Source: Bacteroides sp. (GTDB lineage: Bacteria; Bacteroidota; Bacteroidia; Bacteroidales; Bacteroidaceae). Taken from it: a DNA stretch of 64,000 bases. How positions within the stretch are numbered: position 1 is the first letter of the stretch; every line of letters starts with the position of its first letter. This document shows, piece by piece, positions 1 to 9,029 of the stretch. Made by a program: the position numbers and the translations under genes. The DNA is taken from NCBI GenBank assembly GCA_021202275.1, contig JAJQDI010000027.1:35219-99218 (forward strand). Direction: 5' to 3'. The notes beneath the pieces were generated by a model that was given only the letters and a program-made list of their open reading frames with translations, was not told the origin of the DNA and did no database searches.

Positions 1-44
1 GGGTTACGAGGGAAAGAACAAAAATTCCTGCGCAGGCATCCGCT

Positions 45-245
45 TGTAGAGACGCACGGCGTGCGTCTCCGCGGTACAGTTCTGACAGGATCGCGATCTG
101 ACGATGTACTGGTTCTATTTGTATATCGGATCCATTGCCTGGCAACAGATCATCAGATGAATAGGGCTTACACATGTGTGTAGTTATTATATTGTATACT
201 TGCATGTAACATGCATCGCGGAGACGCACGCCGTGCGTCTCTACA
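45..245. repeat. Head-to-head pair of palindromic intergenic repeats (copy 1)
   Basis: A forward copy at 45-74 and an inverted copy at 217-245 flank about 140 bases of unrelated sequence. Each copy has a 21-base near-perfect palindrome (arms GAGACGCACG and CGTGCGTCTC around one centre base) with asymmetric ends, TGTA on one side and CGCGG on the other. The asymmetry shows that the two copies face opposite ways. Further pairs lie at 4215-4395 and 5846-6076. The whole 1-353 stretch holds no convincing gene. It looks REP-like; mobility by a RAYT-type transposase is inference, and none is encoded here. Confidence 0.8.
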
Positions 246-353
246 GGTTGGTGATAACGTTGACACGGCTGAATGACAACCTCGGTACGGTTGTATAATG
301 TCCCGGGACCTTTGTCTTTCCGATCCTACCTCCGTATATCGTATATCCGTACC

Positions 354-2141
354 TCATTGGATACTTTCGAAATACTCCTTCATCAGGTACCACGCCTTTT
401 TCCTGTATCCCTGGTCGGAGACCAGTCCTTTGCGGTTCCAGTCTTCCTGGTGGGTGGGGTGGAAGCGGAACGGCGACCGGAAGTCAAACAACACCCAGGG
501 CGATACTCCGCGCAGGTTGGGGATGTGGTTGAACATCTCTATATTGTCCCGGTACAGTGTTGCCTGATAGTCTTCGCTCCAGGAACTCACGATATCGGCA
601 TCGCCCGTTTTTCCGTACAGTGCTTCTCCGCCAAATTCGGAGAGGATCAGCGGTTGCCCTCGGGCTACGTCCCAGATCGCTTTGTCCGGTGTCACAGGCC
701 ACTGGTGGTACCATCCCATGTATTTGTTGACCGCCACCACGTCCAGCTCCCGGATAAACGGATCGTCCATTACAAACACCTGGCTTTCCCGGTTGAACCG
801 TACCAGATCAAATGCCGCCGTGATCAGGCGCGTGTTGTCTATCTCTTTGCAACAGGCGATCAGGTATTTCAGGAATTCGTTGCGGGGAGCCGAAGGCTGT
901 GTCTCGTTGGCTACTCCCCAGAAGGCAAGGGCACAGCGGTTCTTGTCGCGTGTTACCATCTCCCGGATCATGTATCCCGCTTTCTGCCGGGTATCGTCGT
1001 TCTCAAAGTCGATCCCCTGCCAGATAGGTATCTCCTCCCAGAGCAGGAAGCCCATCTCCTCGGCTATGCGCACGATGTATTCGTTTTGCGGATAATGGGC
1101 CAGACGGATCATGTTGCATCCAAGCGCTTTGGCTTCCGAGAGCAGCATCACCGCGTCCGCTTCGGAGAAGGCGCGCCCTCTGCGTTGCGGTATCTCTTCG
1201 TGGAAGCTGACCGACTTCAGGAAGATGGGCCGATCGTTCAGGTAGATGTCCTCCCCTTTCACGCCGATGTTGCGGAAGCCGATCCGTTCCTCTACTTTGT
1301 CGCTCTCCGAAGAGATCACTACCTGATAGAGTTTCGGATCTTCGGGCGACCACCGTTGCAGCTTCTTTGCCCGGAACGAAGCCCGTGCCACTCCTTCGCT
1401 GTCTGTGGCCAGGCGTTGCCGGATCCGGAGTTCCGGTATCTCCAGTTCCACCATCTGGTTGGCCACCTTTTCCGACAACCGCACAGAGGCATCGATCTGA
1501 TCCGGTTTCTCTTTGTCGAGCTGCACGAAATAGTCCTGTATATATACGTTGGGTGTGCTCACCAGGAAGACGTCGCGGGTGATGCCCCCGTAGTTCCACC
1601 AGTCGAACGCCAGGGCCGGGATCGCATCTGTCGTGTGGGTGTTGTTCACCTCCACCGCCAGGAAGTTATCGCTCTCTTTCACCTGGTCTGTGACCTCGAT
1701 CTGAAACGGAGTGAAGCCCCCTTCGTGACTGCCGATCTCTTCACCGTTGAGGTAGACGCGGCAGCGGTAGCTCACTGCCCCGAAGTAGAGGTAGAGCCGT
1801 TGGTCTGCCTGCCTGGGCGCGTCGAAACGCCGGGCATACCACACTGTTCCTTCGTAGTATTTCAGTTCCGGCATCTGGCTGTTCCAGTCCGAAGGTACAT
1901 TCAGCCGCAGACCGTGGTCGAAAGCGTATTCGTAAAAGTCTGTCTTTCCCTGCGGTTTGCGGTTGAGGTAGATCTTGTTTTTCCGTCCCTGGTTGTACAG
2001 GTCGATAATGGCGTCCCACTTACCGTTGAGAGATTGCAGTTGGCGTCCGTAGACGTTGGTCATCAGTTCCTGTGCCCGCGCATCTGTGAAGAGAAGGCAG
2101 AGAAGCAGCAGGCAGGTGATCCGTGTGGTTCTGAGTTTCAT
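354..2141 (-). CDS. Secreted GH2 beta-glucuronidase (NxK type)
   Basis: This 595-residue glycoside hydrolase family 2 enzyme should release terminal beta-glucuronate from a glycan. It has a signal peptide (residues 1-23, ending ARA before QE), a jelly-roll sugar-binding domain (about 30-195), an Ig-like middle domain (about 200-295), and a TIM barrel (about 296-595). The acid/base is E413 in WGVANET and the nucleophile is E502 in LILSEFGGE. N569 and K571 form the NxK motif (WNRKG) that recognises the uronate carboxylate in bacterial glucuronidases, which favours this call over beta-galactosidase. It starts 14 bases after the GH97 gene and is co-transcribed with it, last in the PUL. Exact aglycone preference is unknown. 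Confidence 0.85.
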   Translation of the reverse strand: MKLRTTRITCLLLLCLLFTDARAQELMTNVYGRQLQSLNGKWDAIIDLYNQGRKNKIYLNRKPQGKTDFYEYAFDHGLRLNVPSDWNSQMPELKYYEGTVWYARRFDAPRQADQRLYLYFGAVSYRCRVYLNGEEIGSHEGGFTPFQIEVTDQVKESDNFLAVEVNNTHTTDAIPALAFDWWNYGGITRDVFLVSTPNVYIQDYFVQLDKEKPDQIDASVRLSEKVANQMVELEIPELRIRQRLATDSEGVARASFRAKKLQRWSPEDPKLYQVVISSESDKVEERIGFRNIGVKGEDIYLNDRPIFLKSVSFHEEIPQRRGRAFSEADAVMLLSEAKALGCNMIRLAHYPQNEYIVRIAEEMGFLLWEEIPIWQGIDFENDDTRQKAGYMIREMVTRDKNRCALAFWGVANETQPSAPRNEFLKYLIACCKEIDNTRLITAAFDLVRFNRESQVFVMDDPFIRELDVVAVNKYMGWYHQWPVTPDKAIWDVARGQPLILSEFGGEALYGKTGDADIVSSWSEDYQATLYRDNIEMFNHIPNLRGVSPWVLFDFRSPFRFHPTHQEDWNRKGLVSDQGYRKKAWYLMKEYFESIQ

Positions 2142-2155
2142 AAGTATTCGTATGT

Positions 2156-4180
2156 TTAGCGTTTATAGATTTTCAGTGCAGATCCGCCTCCCTGTGCCAG
2201 GGACACGGATAGTTTGCGGTCGGAAGGGATAGCGATCGTCTGGCAGGCGTAGTCCGATGCGATGCGGTGGGCATTGGCCCCGTCTGTGTAGAGTTCTGCG
2301 GCGAAGTCTCCCTCTCCCAGGAAAGAGAGATCGAGCTCCAGGGTGCGCGCGTCCCAGTTGGTGAGCGACCCCACGTACCACGTCTCTCCCCGGCGGCGGG
2401 CCATGGAGATATACTTCCCGATCTCTCCGTGCATGGCCACTGTCTCGTCCCACACCGTAGGTATGGCAGCGATAAAAGCCGTACACTCCGCTTCCCGTTC
2501 GTAGTGGACCGGGCTGTCGCACAGCATGTTCAGCGGCGACTCGAAGACCACATACTGCGCCAGTTGCCGGCAGCGGGTACCCTGGCTCATGGGTTCGTCG
2601 TTGATGCCCCGGAAGGTGTGTTTCGTGGCGTTGCGCATGGCCCCCTGGGTATAGTCTACCGGACCCGCCACCATGCGGATAAAGGGCATGGTCACGTCGT
2701 AAGTAACCTGATCGGTATGGATGTCGGTCCACTTCATCTGTTCCAGGCCGTGTACCGCTTCGTAGTTGATCACGTTCGGATAGGTACGGTTCATTCCCGT
2801 GGGTTTGTAACTGCCGTGAAAGTCGACCAGCATCCGGTAGCGGGCCGCTGTCTCCGCCGCGCGGTAGTGAAAGTCGACCATCGGCTGGTCGTCCCGGTCC
2901 ATAAAGTCGATCTTGAATCCTTTGATCCCCATTTCCGAATAGTGGCGGCACACCTCTTCCATATCCCGTTCGAAGGCATAGTACCCTGCCCAGAGGATCA
3001 GGTCTACCTTCTTCTCCCGGCCGTAAGCGATGAGTTTTTCAAGATCTATTTCCGGCACCACCTGAAAGAGGTCGGCCTGCAGATTCACTGCCCATCCTTC
3101 GTCTAAGATCACATATTCGATGCCGTGGCGGGAGGCGAAGTCGATATAGGCCATGTAGGTCTCGTTGTTGACCCCGGCTTCGAAGTCCACGCCCGACAAT
3201 CCCCAGTGGTTCCACCATTCCCAGGCTACCTTTCCGGGACGTATCCAGGAAATGTCCCGCAGCCGCGAAGGAGCGGCCAGTTTGTAGACCATGTCGTTGT
3301 CTGCCAGTTGGCGGTCTTCCGTAGAGACGATCAGGACGCGCCAGGGAAAGTGTGCTCCGGCTTTGCAACGGGCGATGTAGGGCGCGCGGGCAGTGACGAT
3401 CTGTTGCAACTGATTGTGCCCGCCCTGTTCGGTAGCCACCGGGTAGTTGGCAAAGTCCGAACAGAGGGTGGGAGTGTCTTTCCTGCTTTTCAGGAACATA
3501 CCCGGATAGTTTTCCAGGTCCGACTCTGCGATGCATACCTTTTTACCTCCTTCCAGCTCCACCACCACCGGGGTAAACATCAGTCTTTCCGGATGCAGCT
3601 CACTCAGCGGGGCATGTGCATAGGTATTTTCGAAAGAGTTGAAATACTGGCTTTCTATGTCCGTATGTTTGCCTTTTACATAAGGAACGTAGGCGGTGTA
3701 GTCCCGGTCAAAGTGAAAGACCGCCTGTTCGTTCTTCATCACAAAGTCTTTGTGACCGGTAGATACAAACCGATAGGCCATTCCTTCGTTGTAGGCGCGG
3801 AAGACCACCCGGAAGTCTTCCCGGAAATTCAATACCAGCTCGTTATACCGATCCTCTATGCTCTCTTTCTTGTAGAAAGGAGACGGGATCTGCTGGTCTG
3901 TCTTGCCGGCGAGTGCGTTTTTTAGCCGGGAGCCCACTCCGAACCGGGAGCCGTCTTCCAGCTCCATGTACAAGGGCGAGAGGTGGAGTACCGGATCTCC
4001 TTCGTGAGTGACGGACCACAGGAGGGTATCCTGCGGGAAGATCTGTGCCTGGAGCTTTCCGTCCGGCGATCGTAGGGTGTAGAATGCGCGCGAGGTCGGT
4101 AGCTGTTGGTAGCCTTTCTGTGCCGACGCACTCAGGACGATGGTCAGCAGGCAGAACAGAGTGGATAGATTCTTTTTCAT
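2156..4180 (-). CDS. GH97 glycoside hydrolase, retaining alpha-galactosidase-like
   Basis: This 674-residue GH97 enzyme is likely a periplasmic alpha-galactosidase. The signal peptide is MKKNLSTLFCLLTIVLSASA. An N-terminal beta-sandwich (about 25-300) is followed by a TIM barrel (WEWWNHWG at 321-327, ILDEGWA at 358-363). An Asp at 425 (FKIDFMDRDDQ) and a Glu at 474 (NYEAVHG) match the nucleophile and acid/base pattern of the retaining GH97 branch, rather than the inverting SusB alpha-glucosidases. The frame stays open upstream to 4339, but that extension is the translated intergenic repeat, so the start is ATG 4180, which gives a clean signal peptide. Substrate within GH97 is inferred, not proven. 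Confidence 0.87.
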   Translation of the reverse strand: MKKNLSTLFCLLTIVLSASAQKGYQQLPTSRAFYTLRSPDGKLQAQIFPQDTLLWSVTHEGDPVLHLSPLYMELEDGSRFGVGSRLKNALAGKTDQQIPSPFYKKESIEDRYNELVLNFREDFRVVFRAYNEGMAYRFVSTGHKDFVMKNEQAVFHFDRDYTAYVPYVKGKHTDIESQYFNSFENTYAHAPLSELHPERLMFTPVVVELEGGKKVCIAESDLENYPGMFLKSRKDTPTLCSDFANYPVATEQGGHNQLQQIVTARAPYIARCKAGAHFPWRVLIVSTEDRQLADNDMVYKLAAPSRLRDISWIRPGKVAWEWWNHWGLSGVDFEAGVNNETYMAYIDFASRHGIEYVILDEGWAVNLQADLFQVVPEIDLEKLIAYGREKKVDLILWAGYYAFERDMEEVCRHYSEMGIKGFKIDFMDRDDQPMVDFHYRAAETAARYRMLVDFHGSYKPTGMNRTYPNVINYEAVHGLEQMKWTDIHTDQVTYDVTMPFIRMVAGPVDYTQGAMRNATKHTFRGINDEPMSQGTRCRQLAQYVVFESPLNMLCDSPVHYEREAECTAFIAAIPTVWDETVAMHGEIGKYISMARRRGETWYVGSLTNWDARTLELDLSFLGEGDFAAELYTDGANAHRIASDYACQTIAIPSDRKLSVSLAQGGGSALKIYKR

Positions 4181-4214
4181 ATTTCTAATAGATGGAGTGT
4201 ATAATAAGGTTTCC

Positions 4215-4395
4215 TGTAGAGACGCACGGCGTGCGTCTCCGCGGTGCAGGTCCGATACAAGTATGTGTCCTGTAGAGAGGGATGTGTCTCCGCAATGTGT
4301 CTCTTTGCCAGCCCATTCGTATCTGTCTGTTTGGGCCATCGTATGCGACGGTTGTTTCCATGCGGTATGCTGAGACGCACGCCGTGCGTCTCTAC
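4215..4395. repeat. Head-to-head pair of palindromic intergenic repeats (copy 2)
   Basis: A forward copy at 4215-4244 and an inverted copy at 4371-4395 enclose about 126 bases that include a degraded third copy (TGTCTCCGCAATGTGTCTC near 4287-4306). This element fills most of the 305-base gap between the CE7 esterase gene and the GH97 gene. On the minus strand both hairpins lie in the presumed leader of the GH97 transcript, so they could act on the mRNA as well as on the DNA. Confidence 0.8.
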
Positions 4396-4485
4396 ATGGG
4401 GTCGATACGAATGTGTACGAAATGGGTGCGGTATATGTAGAAATATATTCATTTTTAATTCTGATGTTCTCATAGGGTATGTTTC

Positions 4486-5766
4486 TTATTTATTGAGGAG
4501 ATCCCTGATCCACTGCCATGACCTGCTCCGCTGCTCGGGATAGGCGTAGTGCGCGCTCTCTTCGGTGATGAAGAGTTCCTTGGGAGCTTGGATCACGTTC
4601 AGTGCCGAGTAGACGGTGGTAGGCGGGCATACCCTGTCGTTGTAGCCAAAGGAATAATATCCGGGTACCCGGATGTGACGGGCAAAGTTGACCACATCGT
4701 AATAGGCAGCGGTGGATATCTTCTCCGGGGTGTGGTTTGCGGGGTTGTTGAACATGTGCGGCCAGCCTCCCGCGCGGCCGTGCAGGTATCCGGCAACGTC
4801 GCACAGGGCAGGGTAGAACGCGACCAGTCCCGTCACCCGGCTGTCCAGAGCAGTGGTGACGATGGAGAGCGCGCCTCCCTGACTGCCGCCGTAGGCGATT
4901 AGGTGAGTGCCGTCGAACTCAGGTAGGGTATACAGGAAGTCAATGGCCCGTACACATCCCAGGTATACCCGTTTGTAGTAGTACCGATCCCGGTCGTCCA
5001 GGTTGAAACTGTGGTAGTTCTTCAGCGGTCCTTCGTAGAGGTTCCGGTAGACATCGCCCTGCATATCTACCGGGATGCCGTGAATCCCTATTTCGAAGAC
5101 GATATATCCCCGGGAAGCATTTTCTATGTCTCCCTGATAGGCCCGGACGCCTGCTCCCGGAAATTTCAGGATGGCCGGGTATGTACCTTTTCCTTTGGGT
5201 ATACAGAGCATCCCGTAGAGGCGGTTGCCTGCTCCGAGGTGTTGCAGACTGACGTGGTATACATTGACTTTCGCGGTACACTTCTCAGGAACTAAAGTCA
5301 TCTTTGCATCCATCGGTACCTCCGCCGCTTCGGCTTTGGCACGCTCCCAGAACTCCAGGAAGTCATCGGGCAGTTGGGTTACCGGTTGCAGCTGTCCGGG
5401 GCTGAATCCCACGGTGGCTATCCCCTCGTACTCCCTGCCCTGGTACGTGGCAACTACCTGGCAGCGCAGGAATCCGGCTTTACTCATCGTACCGGCCTGG
5501 ACGGTAGCAGTACCCTCTTTCAGAGTCAACTGGCCGGAAGTATGGGGTGTCATCCTATCTTCCGAGATCCGGTAACGGATCTCTGCCTGGGGCAGGGGGA
5601 TGCCGTTTTTCAGTACCGCGATGTGGAAAGTCACGGCTTCCCCTTCCCGGTAGATAAAGTTCGCGCGGTCGGGTACTACCTGCACGTTCACCAGCTGTTG
5701 GGCAGGTTGTGCCGATACGCAGTGCGCGATACAGAGAAAAAAGAACAGGGTAAAAAGGTGTTTCAT
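4486..5766 (-). CDS. Acetyl esterase, CE7/AXE1-like, with N-terminal Ig-like domain
   Basis: This 426-residue secreted alpha/beta hydrolase likely removes O-acetyl groups from glycans before glycosidase attack. After a signal peptide (1-19, ending VSA) comes an Ig-like domain (about 25-120), then an acetyl-xylan-esterase/cephalosporin-deacetylase domain (about 130-426). The catalytic triad is visible as S295 in GGSQGG, D377 in GYNDRVCPP and H406 in ESAHYAYPEQ, the standard CE7 layout. It stands alone between two repeat-filled gaps but has the same orientation as the rest of the PUL. The acetylated substrate is unknown. Confidence 0.83.
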   Translation of the reverse strand: MKHLFTLFFFLCIAHCVSAQPAQQLVNVQVVPDRANFIYREGEAVTFHIAVLKNGIPLPQAEIRYRISEDRMTPHTSGQLTLKEGTATVQAGTMSKAGFLRCQVVATYQGREYEGIATVGFSPGQLQPVTQLPDDFLEFWERAKAEAAEVPMDAKMTLVPEKCTAKVNVYHVSLQHLGAGNRLYGMLCIPKGKGTYPAILKFPGAGVRAYQGDIENASRGYIVFEIGIHGIPVDMQGDVYRNLYEGPLKNYHSFNLDDRDRYYYKRVYLGCVRAIDFLYTLPEFDGTHLIAYGGSQGGALSIVTTALDSRVTGLVAFYPALCDVAGYLHGRAGGWPHMFNNPANHTPEKISTAAYYDVVNFARHIRVPGYYSFGYNDRVCPPTTVYSALNVIQAPKELFITEESAHYAYPEQRSRSWQWIRDLLNK

Positions 5767-5845
5767 GAGTTGATTTCAATAAAGTTAGTTCATTCAGTAA
5801 GGGTTTCTTATTCAGGGGTTGTATCCTACCACGAAAGGGATTGCC

Positions 5846-6076
5846 TGTAGAGACGCACGGCGTGTGTCTCCGCGGTGTACCTTCCATACAGGGGCGTGCG
5901 TCTCCGCGGTATGCTGAACACTGTGTGTGCGTCTGAACGCTGAACTGTACATCTGAACGCTGTGCGTCTCTGCGATGCGGGTCCGACAAAAAAGCATCCC
6001 GCATCGTATAGATGCGTTTCCGCGTTGGTATGCATTCCCATCCGGTATACTGAGACGCACGCCGTGCGTCTCTACA
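5846..6076. repeat. Head-to-head pair of palindromic intergenic repeats (copy 3)
   Basis: A forward copy at 5846-5874 and an inverted copy at 6051-6076 bound about 176 bases rich in partial copies (CGTGCGTCTCCGCGGT at 5894-5910, further GTGCGTCT cores at 5926-5933 and 5963-5970). The stretch GCGGGTCCGACA near 5977 resembles GCAGGTCCGATACA in copy 2, so part of the spacer belongs to the element. It fills the 324-base gap between the GH36 gene and the CE7 gene. Confidence 0.78.
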
Positions 6077-6090
6077 GGGTATACATACCA

Positions 6091-8172
6091 TTACTTATGG
6101 TTTCTGTGTATCTCGTACCTGTACAGCACATACGTGTTGGCCGTGGGTAGTTCTATTTCCAGTGAGCCATTGCGTCCGGTTGTCTGTTCCAGGGGCTTTC
6201 CGTGGCCCAGGATGGGCGTACACCTGACCCGCGTGTGGGCAGGCAGCCAGGTATCTACCCGGGCAGTGGTTTCCGGATGGTCTTCCCGGTAGAAGATCAG
6301 GTAGCCCCGGTCCGGATGTACAGACTGAAATCCTGTCCACGAACGTCCCGAAGGCTCTTCGCCGATGGGCAATATGGTACCTGTATGGAAATCGTGCTGT
6401 ATCTCTTTGTAGAGGTCGATCTGCCGGCGGAGGGCGAGTGCCTCTTCCGGCAGGCCGCTGCCCTCGAACCAGGCTAAAGGTTGTCCGGCTAAGGTGATGG
6501 CAAACAGGTATTCGAACGAATAATGGCCGGGGGCAAACGTGTCGTTGTACTTATCCCCGTTTCTCCAGTTGTTGAGGAATTCGATCTGTGGCTTTTCCGC
6601 CGGTACATAGCGGGAGAGTTGCCACAGGTTGCGCAGGGTCCAGTAGGGGTAGTAATTACCCCAGTCCGTATAGCGGTTTTCCAGGAAGATGTTGCCGTAT
6701 TCGTTGAACATGTGGTAACCGCCGCGCCGTCCGGCCGTAGCATCCAGGTTGAAGACCACCGCGTCGTTGGTCTCTTCGAGCACTTTGTCGAAGAGCCTGT
6801 GCAGGTTGATCTCCGACTGTTTGGTCGGGATGCTCAGTCCGTCTATCTTGAAGGTGCGGATACCGTATTCGTTGTACAGGTCTATCATCGCTTGCGCGTC
6901 CTTCTGCCAGTCGGCATAATCGTCCTGTACGCTGGGGTTGAACCACAGGCAGATCTCCACACCCAGCTCTTTGCCCCGCCGCACGATGGGGTGCAGGCCA
7001 TTGGGATACTTTTCGGGGTCTGGCTTCCAGTAGTCCGGATTGTCCCAGATGTTCCTGAAGGAACCTTTGGCCAGGGCCGAATTGGGACTTTTGCCCACCT
7101 GCCAGCCGTCGTCTATCTGGAAGTGTGTCATTCCCAGTTGCGCCGCCCGCTCTACCTCGATCAGGCTGAACTTCTCGTTCACTTTGGAGTCCTGGCTGCG
7201 GTCGCCCCAGGTATTCATCATCACCATTTCGTCTCTGCCGGGCAGGAGCTTGCGGATGTTCTTCTGGTAACTGCGCAGGGCGGTCAGCTGATCCAGTTCG
7301 GAGCCACTGTATACACCGATCACACATCCGTAGGTTTTGCGCCACTCGTCTTTCCGGATGTCTTTTTCGTTCATGCCCAAGCCCGTCACCACAAAATGAT
7401 TGAAATCGGTGGTGAAGTCGTAGCCGTTGTAGGCCAGTTGCACACTGGAAGAGGGAGCCTCTTTCAGAAAGAAAAAGCCTTTGTCGTTCTCCATGTTGTG
7501 TGCGAACAGCAGATTGCCCTTGTAGGAGTTTTTGCGGTAAGGGATGATGCGGGTTTCGAAGACGAGGTTGTTGTTCCAGTCGGTCACGTCGTAAAACTCC
7601 ACTATCCTGGTCTGCCAGTGGAAACCGTCGGGCTTGAACTGGTCCAGGATGGCGGTAACCTGGCGCGACTTCATGTCTTCGGCAAACTCAATGTTCTTCC
7701 TGTCGGCCAGGTTGGTTGCTTTTCCGTCTAATAGGGCATCGGTAGTGCCTTTGAGATAGGTGTCGCAGGCAATGGCGGGGCAGTTGTCATACATACAGAA
7801 TACCCGCCGGACATCCAGCTCGCCCACAGAGAAAGTGACCACCGTTTGCAGAAAGGCCGGATGAATGGCTGTCTCTGCTATTTCTCCGGAAGTGTAGGAA
7901 GGGTTGGTCATGTGGCTGACGTCTCTGGAGACCTGGAAGTCTGGGGAGGGCGAACGGTTGATCCAGCAATGTCCCGATGTTTTATCGGTAAGGCTGTAGG
8001 TGATCAGGTTACCCTGGTTCCAGATAAACTTTCTTTCTATAAGGCTGTTGCCGATCGTCAGGGTATCTTTTTCCAACCGGCTGTAATAGCTCTTCTGAGC
8101 GGATACGGGGAGTGCGATCCATACGGAGAGAAGGATCCATAGGTGTTTCATCTGAGGCATTTGCAGGTTCAT
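6091..8172 (-). CDS. GH36-type alpha-galactosidase
   Basis: This is a 693-residue exported clan GH-D enzyme. The N-terminal beta-supersandwich (about 30-310) is followed by a TIM barrel (about 315-620) and a short C-terminal beta domain. Barrel motifs are MMNTWGD (318-324), FQIDDGW (351-357), the nucleophile D444 in FKIDG, and the acid/base D503 in RYTDW, as in GH36 alpha-galactosidases. ATG 8172 overlaps the stop of the upstream SGNH-like gene by four bases (ATGA), which suggests translational coupling. ATG 8160 or 8151 (MKHLWILL) is a possible later start with a more usual signal peptide. Together with GH97 it suggests alpha-galactosyl ends in the target glycan. Confidence 0.83.
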   Translation of the reverse strand: MNLQMPQMKHLWILLSVWIALPVSAQKSYYSRLEKDTLTIGNSLIERKFIWNQGNLITYSLTDKTSGHCWINRSPSPDFQVSRDVSHMTNPSYTSGEIAETAIHPAFLQTVVTFSVGELDVRRVFCMYDNCPAIACDTYLKGTTDALLDGKATNLADRKNIEFAEDMKSRQVTAILDQFKPDGFHWQTRIVEFYDVTDWNNNLVFETRIIPYRKNSYKGNLLFAHNMENDKGFFFLKEAPSSSVQLAYNGYDFTTDFNHFVVTGLGMNEKDIRKDEWRKTYGCVIGVYSGSELDQLTALRSYQKNIRKLLPGRDEMVMMNTWGDRSQDSKVNEKFSLIEVERAAQLGMTHFQIDDGWQVGKSPNSALAKGSFRNIWDNPDYWKPDPEKYPNGLHPIVRRGKELGVEICLWFNPSVQDDYADWQKDAQAMIDLYNEYGIRTFKIDGLSIPTKQSEINLHRLFDKVLEETNDAVVFNLDATAGRRGGYHMFNEYGNIFLENRYTDWGNYYPYWTLRNLWQLSRYVPAEKPQIEFLNNWRNGDKYNDTFAPGHYSFEYLFAITLAGQPLAWFEGSGLPEEALALRRQIDLYKEIQHDFHTGTILPIGEEPSGRSWTGFQSVHPDRGYLIFYREDHPETTARVDTWLPAHTRVRCTPILGHGKPLEQTTGRNGSLEIELPTANTYVLYRYEIHRNHK

Positions 8173-8936
8173 TTTATGGGTAATACTTTTTTCATCAACT
8201 CTGAAAAGAGGGCGGCCATGCGTTGCTGGATGTATGTGTCTTCCCCTCTGTCGGGATGCAGTCCGTAGACCACTCCTTCTATGGTCTGCGTGTCATAGGC
8301 ATACAATCTGCTGGGTTGCTCTCCTGTGGCCGGGTGTGGCTGGTCTTTGGAGAAACCGATGTACCGGTCAAACTCTACCAGTGGCAGTCCCCACTTCTCT
8401 GCCAGCTTCCGTACAGAAGCGTTGTAGGTCGTGCGCCCGTCGTGCCAGTGGGTACAGAGAACGATGAGTGCGGGTTTGCCCGATTTACTGCCGTAGTACC
8501 GGGATCGCGGGTTGTCTTTCAACGCGTAGCATTCGCTCAGGTATCGTTTGATCACATAGTCGTAGGCCATGGCATAGTTGCTCCGGTCAAAGGGAGTCTC
8601 ATACTCTGTATAGTCAGTCCATAGTCCAGCCTCGTCGGATACATCCCGGTCGTGTACCTGCATGATGACCAACGCATCCATCTCTTCGAGTTCTTCGAAC
8701 GAGTAGAGTGTACCTTCTGCCATGCGGTTGGCTGTGTTGGCAATGGCGTCGCCACCTACAGCCCGGTTGATGGGGCGGGCATGGAGGTGCCTGCATCCTA
8801 TTTCGAACCAGCCGTTCTGGGGCGATGCGAACGAGGCACCGGTGAGCAGGATCGTGTACGGTTCACAATCCTGTCCGGCGGCGGGGCCGGCCGGAAATAA
8901 AAATACGATAAGTAATAGGAGAATGTTCTTATTCAT
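8169..8936 (-). CDS. Secreted SGNH-like hydrolase (DUF5040-type)
   Basis: This 255-residue protein has a signal peptide (MNKNILLLLIVFLFPAG onward, ending AAG). The block GASFA near residue 35 fits the catalytic-serine block of SGNH/GDSL esterases, VGGDA a later glycine block, and the C-terminal GLHPDRGED supplies a likely catalytic His. The annotated family is probably DUF5040, recalled by resemblance only. The frame is open to 8981, but ATG 8936 starts the signal peptide. It lies directly upstream of, and overlaps, the GH36 gene. A second deacylase in this PUL would fit an acetylated substrate; this is inference. Confidence 0.62.
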   Translation of the reverse strand: MNKNILLLLIVFLFPAGPAAGQDCEPYTILLTGASFASPQNGWFEIGCRHLHARPINRAVGGDAIANTANRMAEGTLYSFEELEEMDALVIMQVHDRDVSDEAGLWTDYTEYETPFDRSNYAMAYDYVIKRYLSECYALKDNPRSRYYGSKSGKPALIVLCTHWHDGRTTYNASVRKLAEKWGLPLVEFDRYIGFSKDQPHPATGEQPSRLYAYDTQTIEGVVYGLHPDRGEDTYIQQRMAALFSELMKKVLPIK

Positions 8937-8978
8937 GTGTATTCTTTTTATATTTTGTTCTTCATTTCTTTGCTCCGC

Positions 8979-8986
8979 CAAAGTAA
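8979..8986 (-). promoter_or_regulatory. Weak -7-like box ahead of the SGNH-like gene
   Basis: On the minus strand the box reads TTACTTTG, one base from the Bacteroidota TAnnTTTG consensus, 43 bases before the ATG at 8936. No matching -33 TTTG is seen. It is offered only as a candidate for an internal promoter. Confidence 0.25.
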
Positions 8987-8998
8987 CGAAGCAAGGAG

Positions 8999-9020
8999 AT
9001 TTACGATGTACATCGTAAAT
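8999..9020. other. Perfect 22-base palindrome after the FAD oxidoreductase gene
   Basis: Two 11-base arms (ATTTACGATGT and its exact complement) meet with no spacer, 9 bases beyond the stop codon at 9030. As RNA it could fold as a hairpin with a small loop and protect the 3' end. As DNA it is a symmetric site for a dimeric protein. No T run follows on the minus strand, so a rho-independent terminator is not supported. The core ATTTACGAT recurs in gaps at 29951, 43171 and 49989. Confidence 0.7.
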
Positions 9021-9029
9021 AGCGAAGCC

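Noticed and set aside
45..245. Insertion-sequence ends
   Set aside because: The inverted copies enclose too little sequence for a transposase, and no target-site duplication is visible; a REP-like pair fits better.
273..2159. 628-codon open frame on the plus strand
   Set aside because: It is antisense to the GH2 beta-glucuronidase, whose catalytic motifs are plain. The plus-strand translation has no family motif; it stays open because of codon bias in the real gene.
4181..4339. N-terminal extension of the GH97 gene
   Set aside because: The extra residues are the translated palindromic repeat and precede a perfect signal peptide at ATG 4180.
5555..6091. Several short frames on both strands over the repeat-rich gap
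   Set aside because: Their proteins consist of repeat translations such as RRDARRASL and RRTPCVSTG and have no other support.
6523..7731. 402-codon plus-strand open frame
   Set aside because: It is antisense to the GH36 gene, with no recognisable domain.
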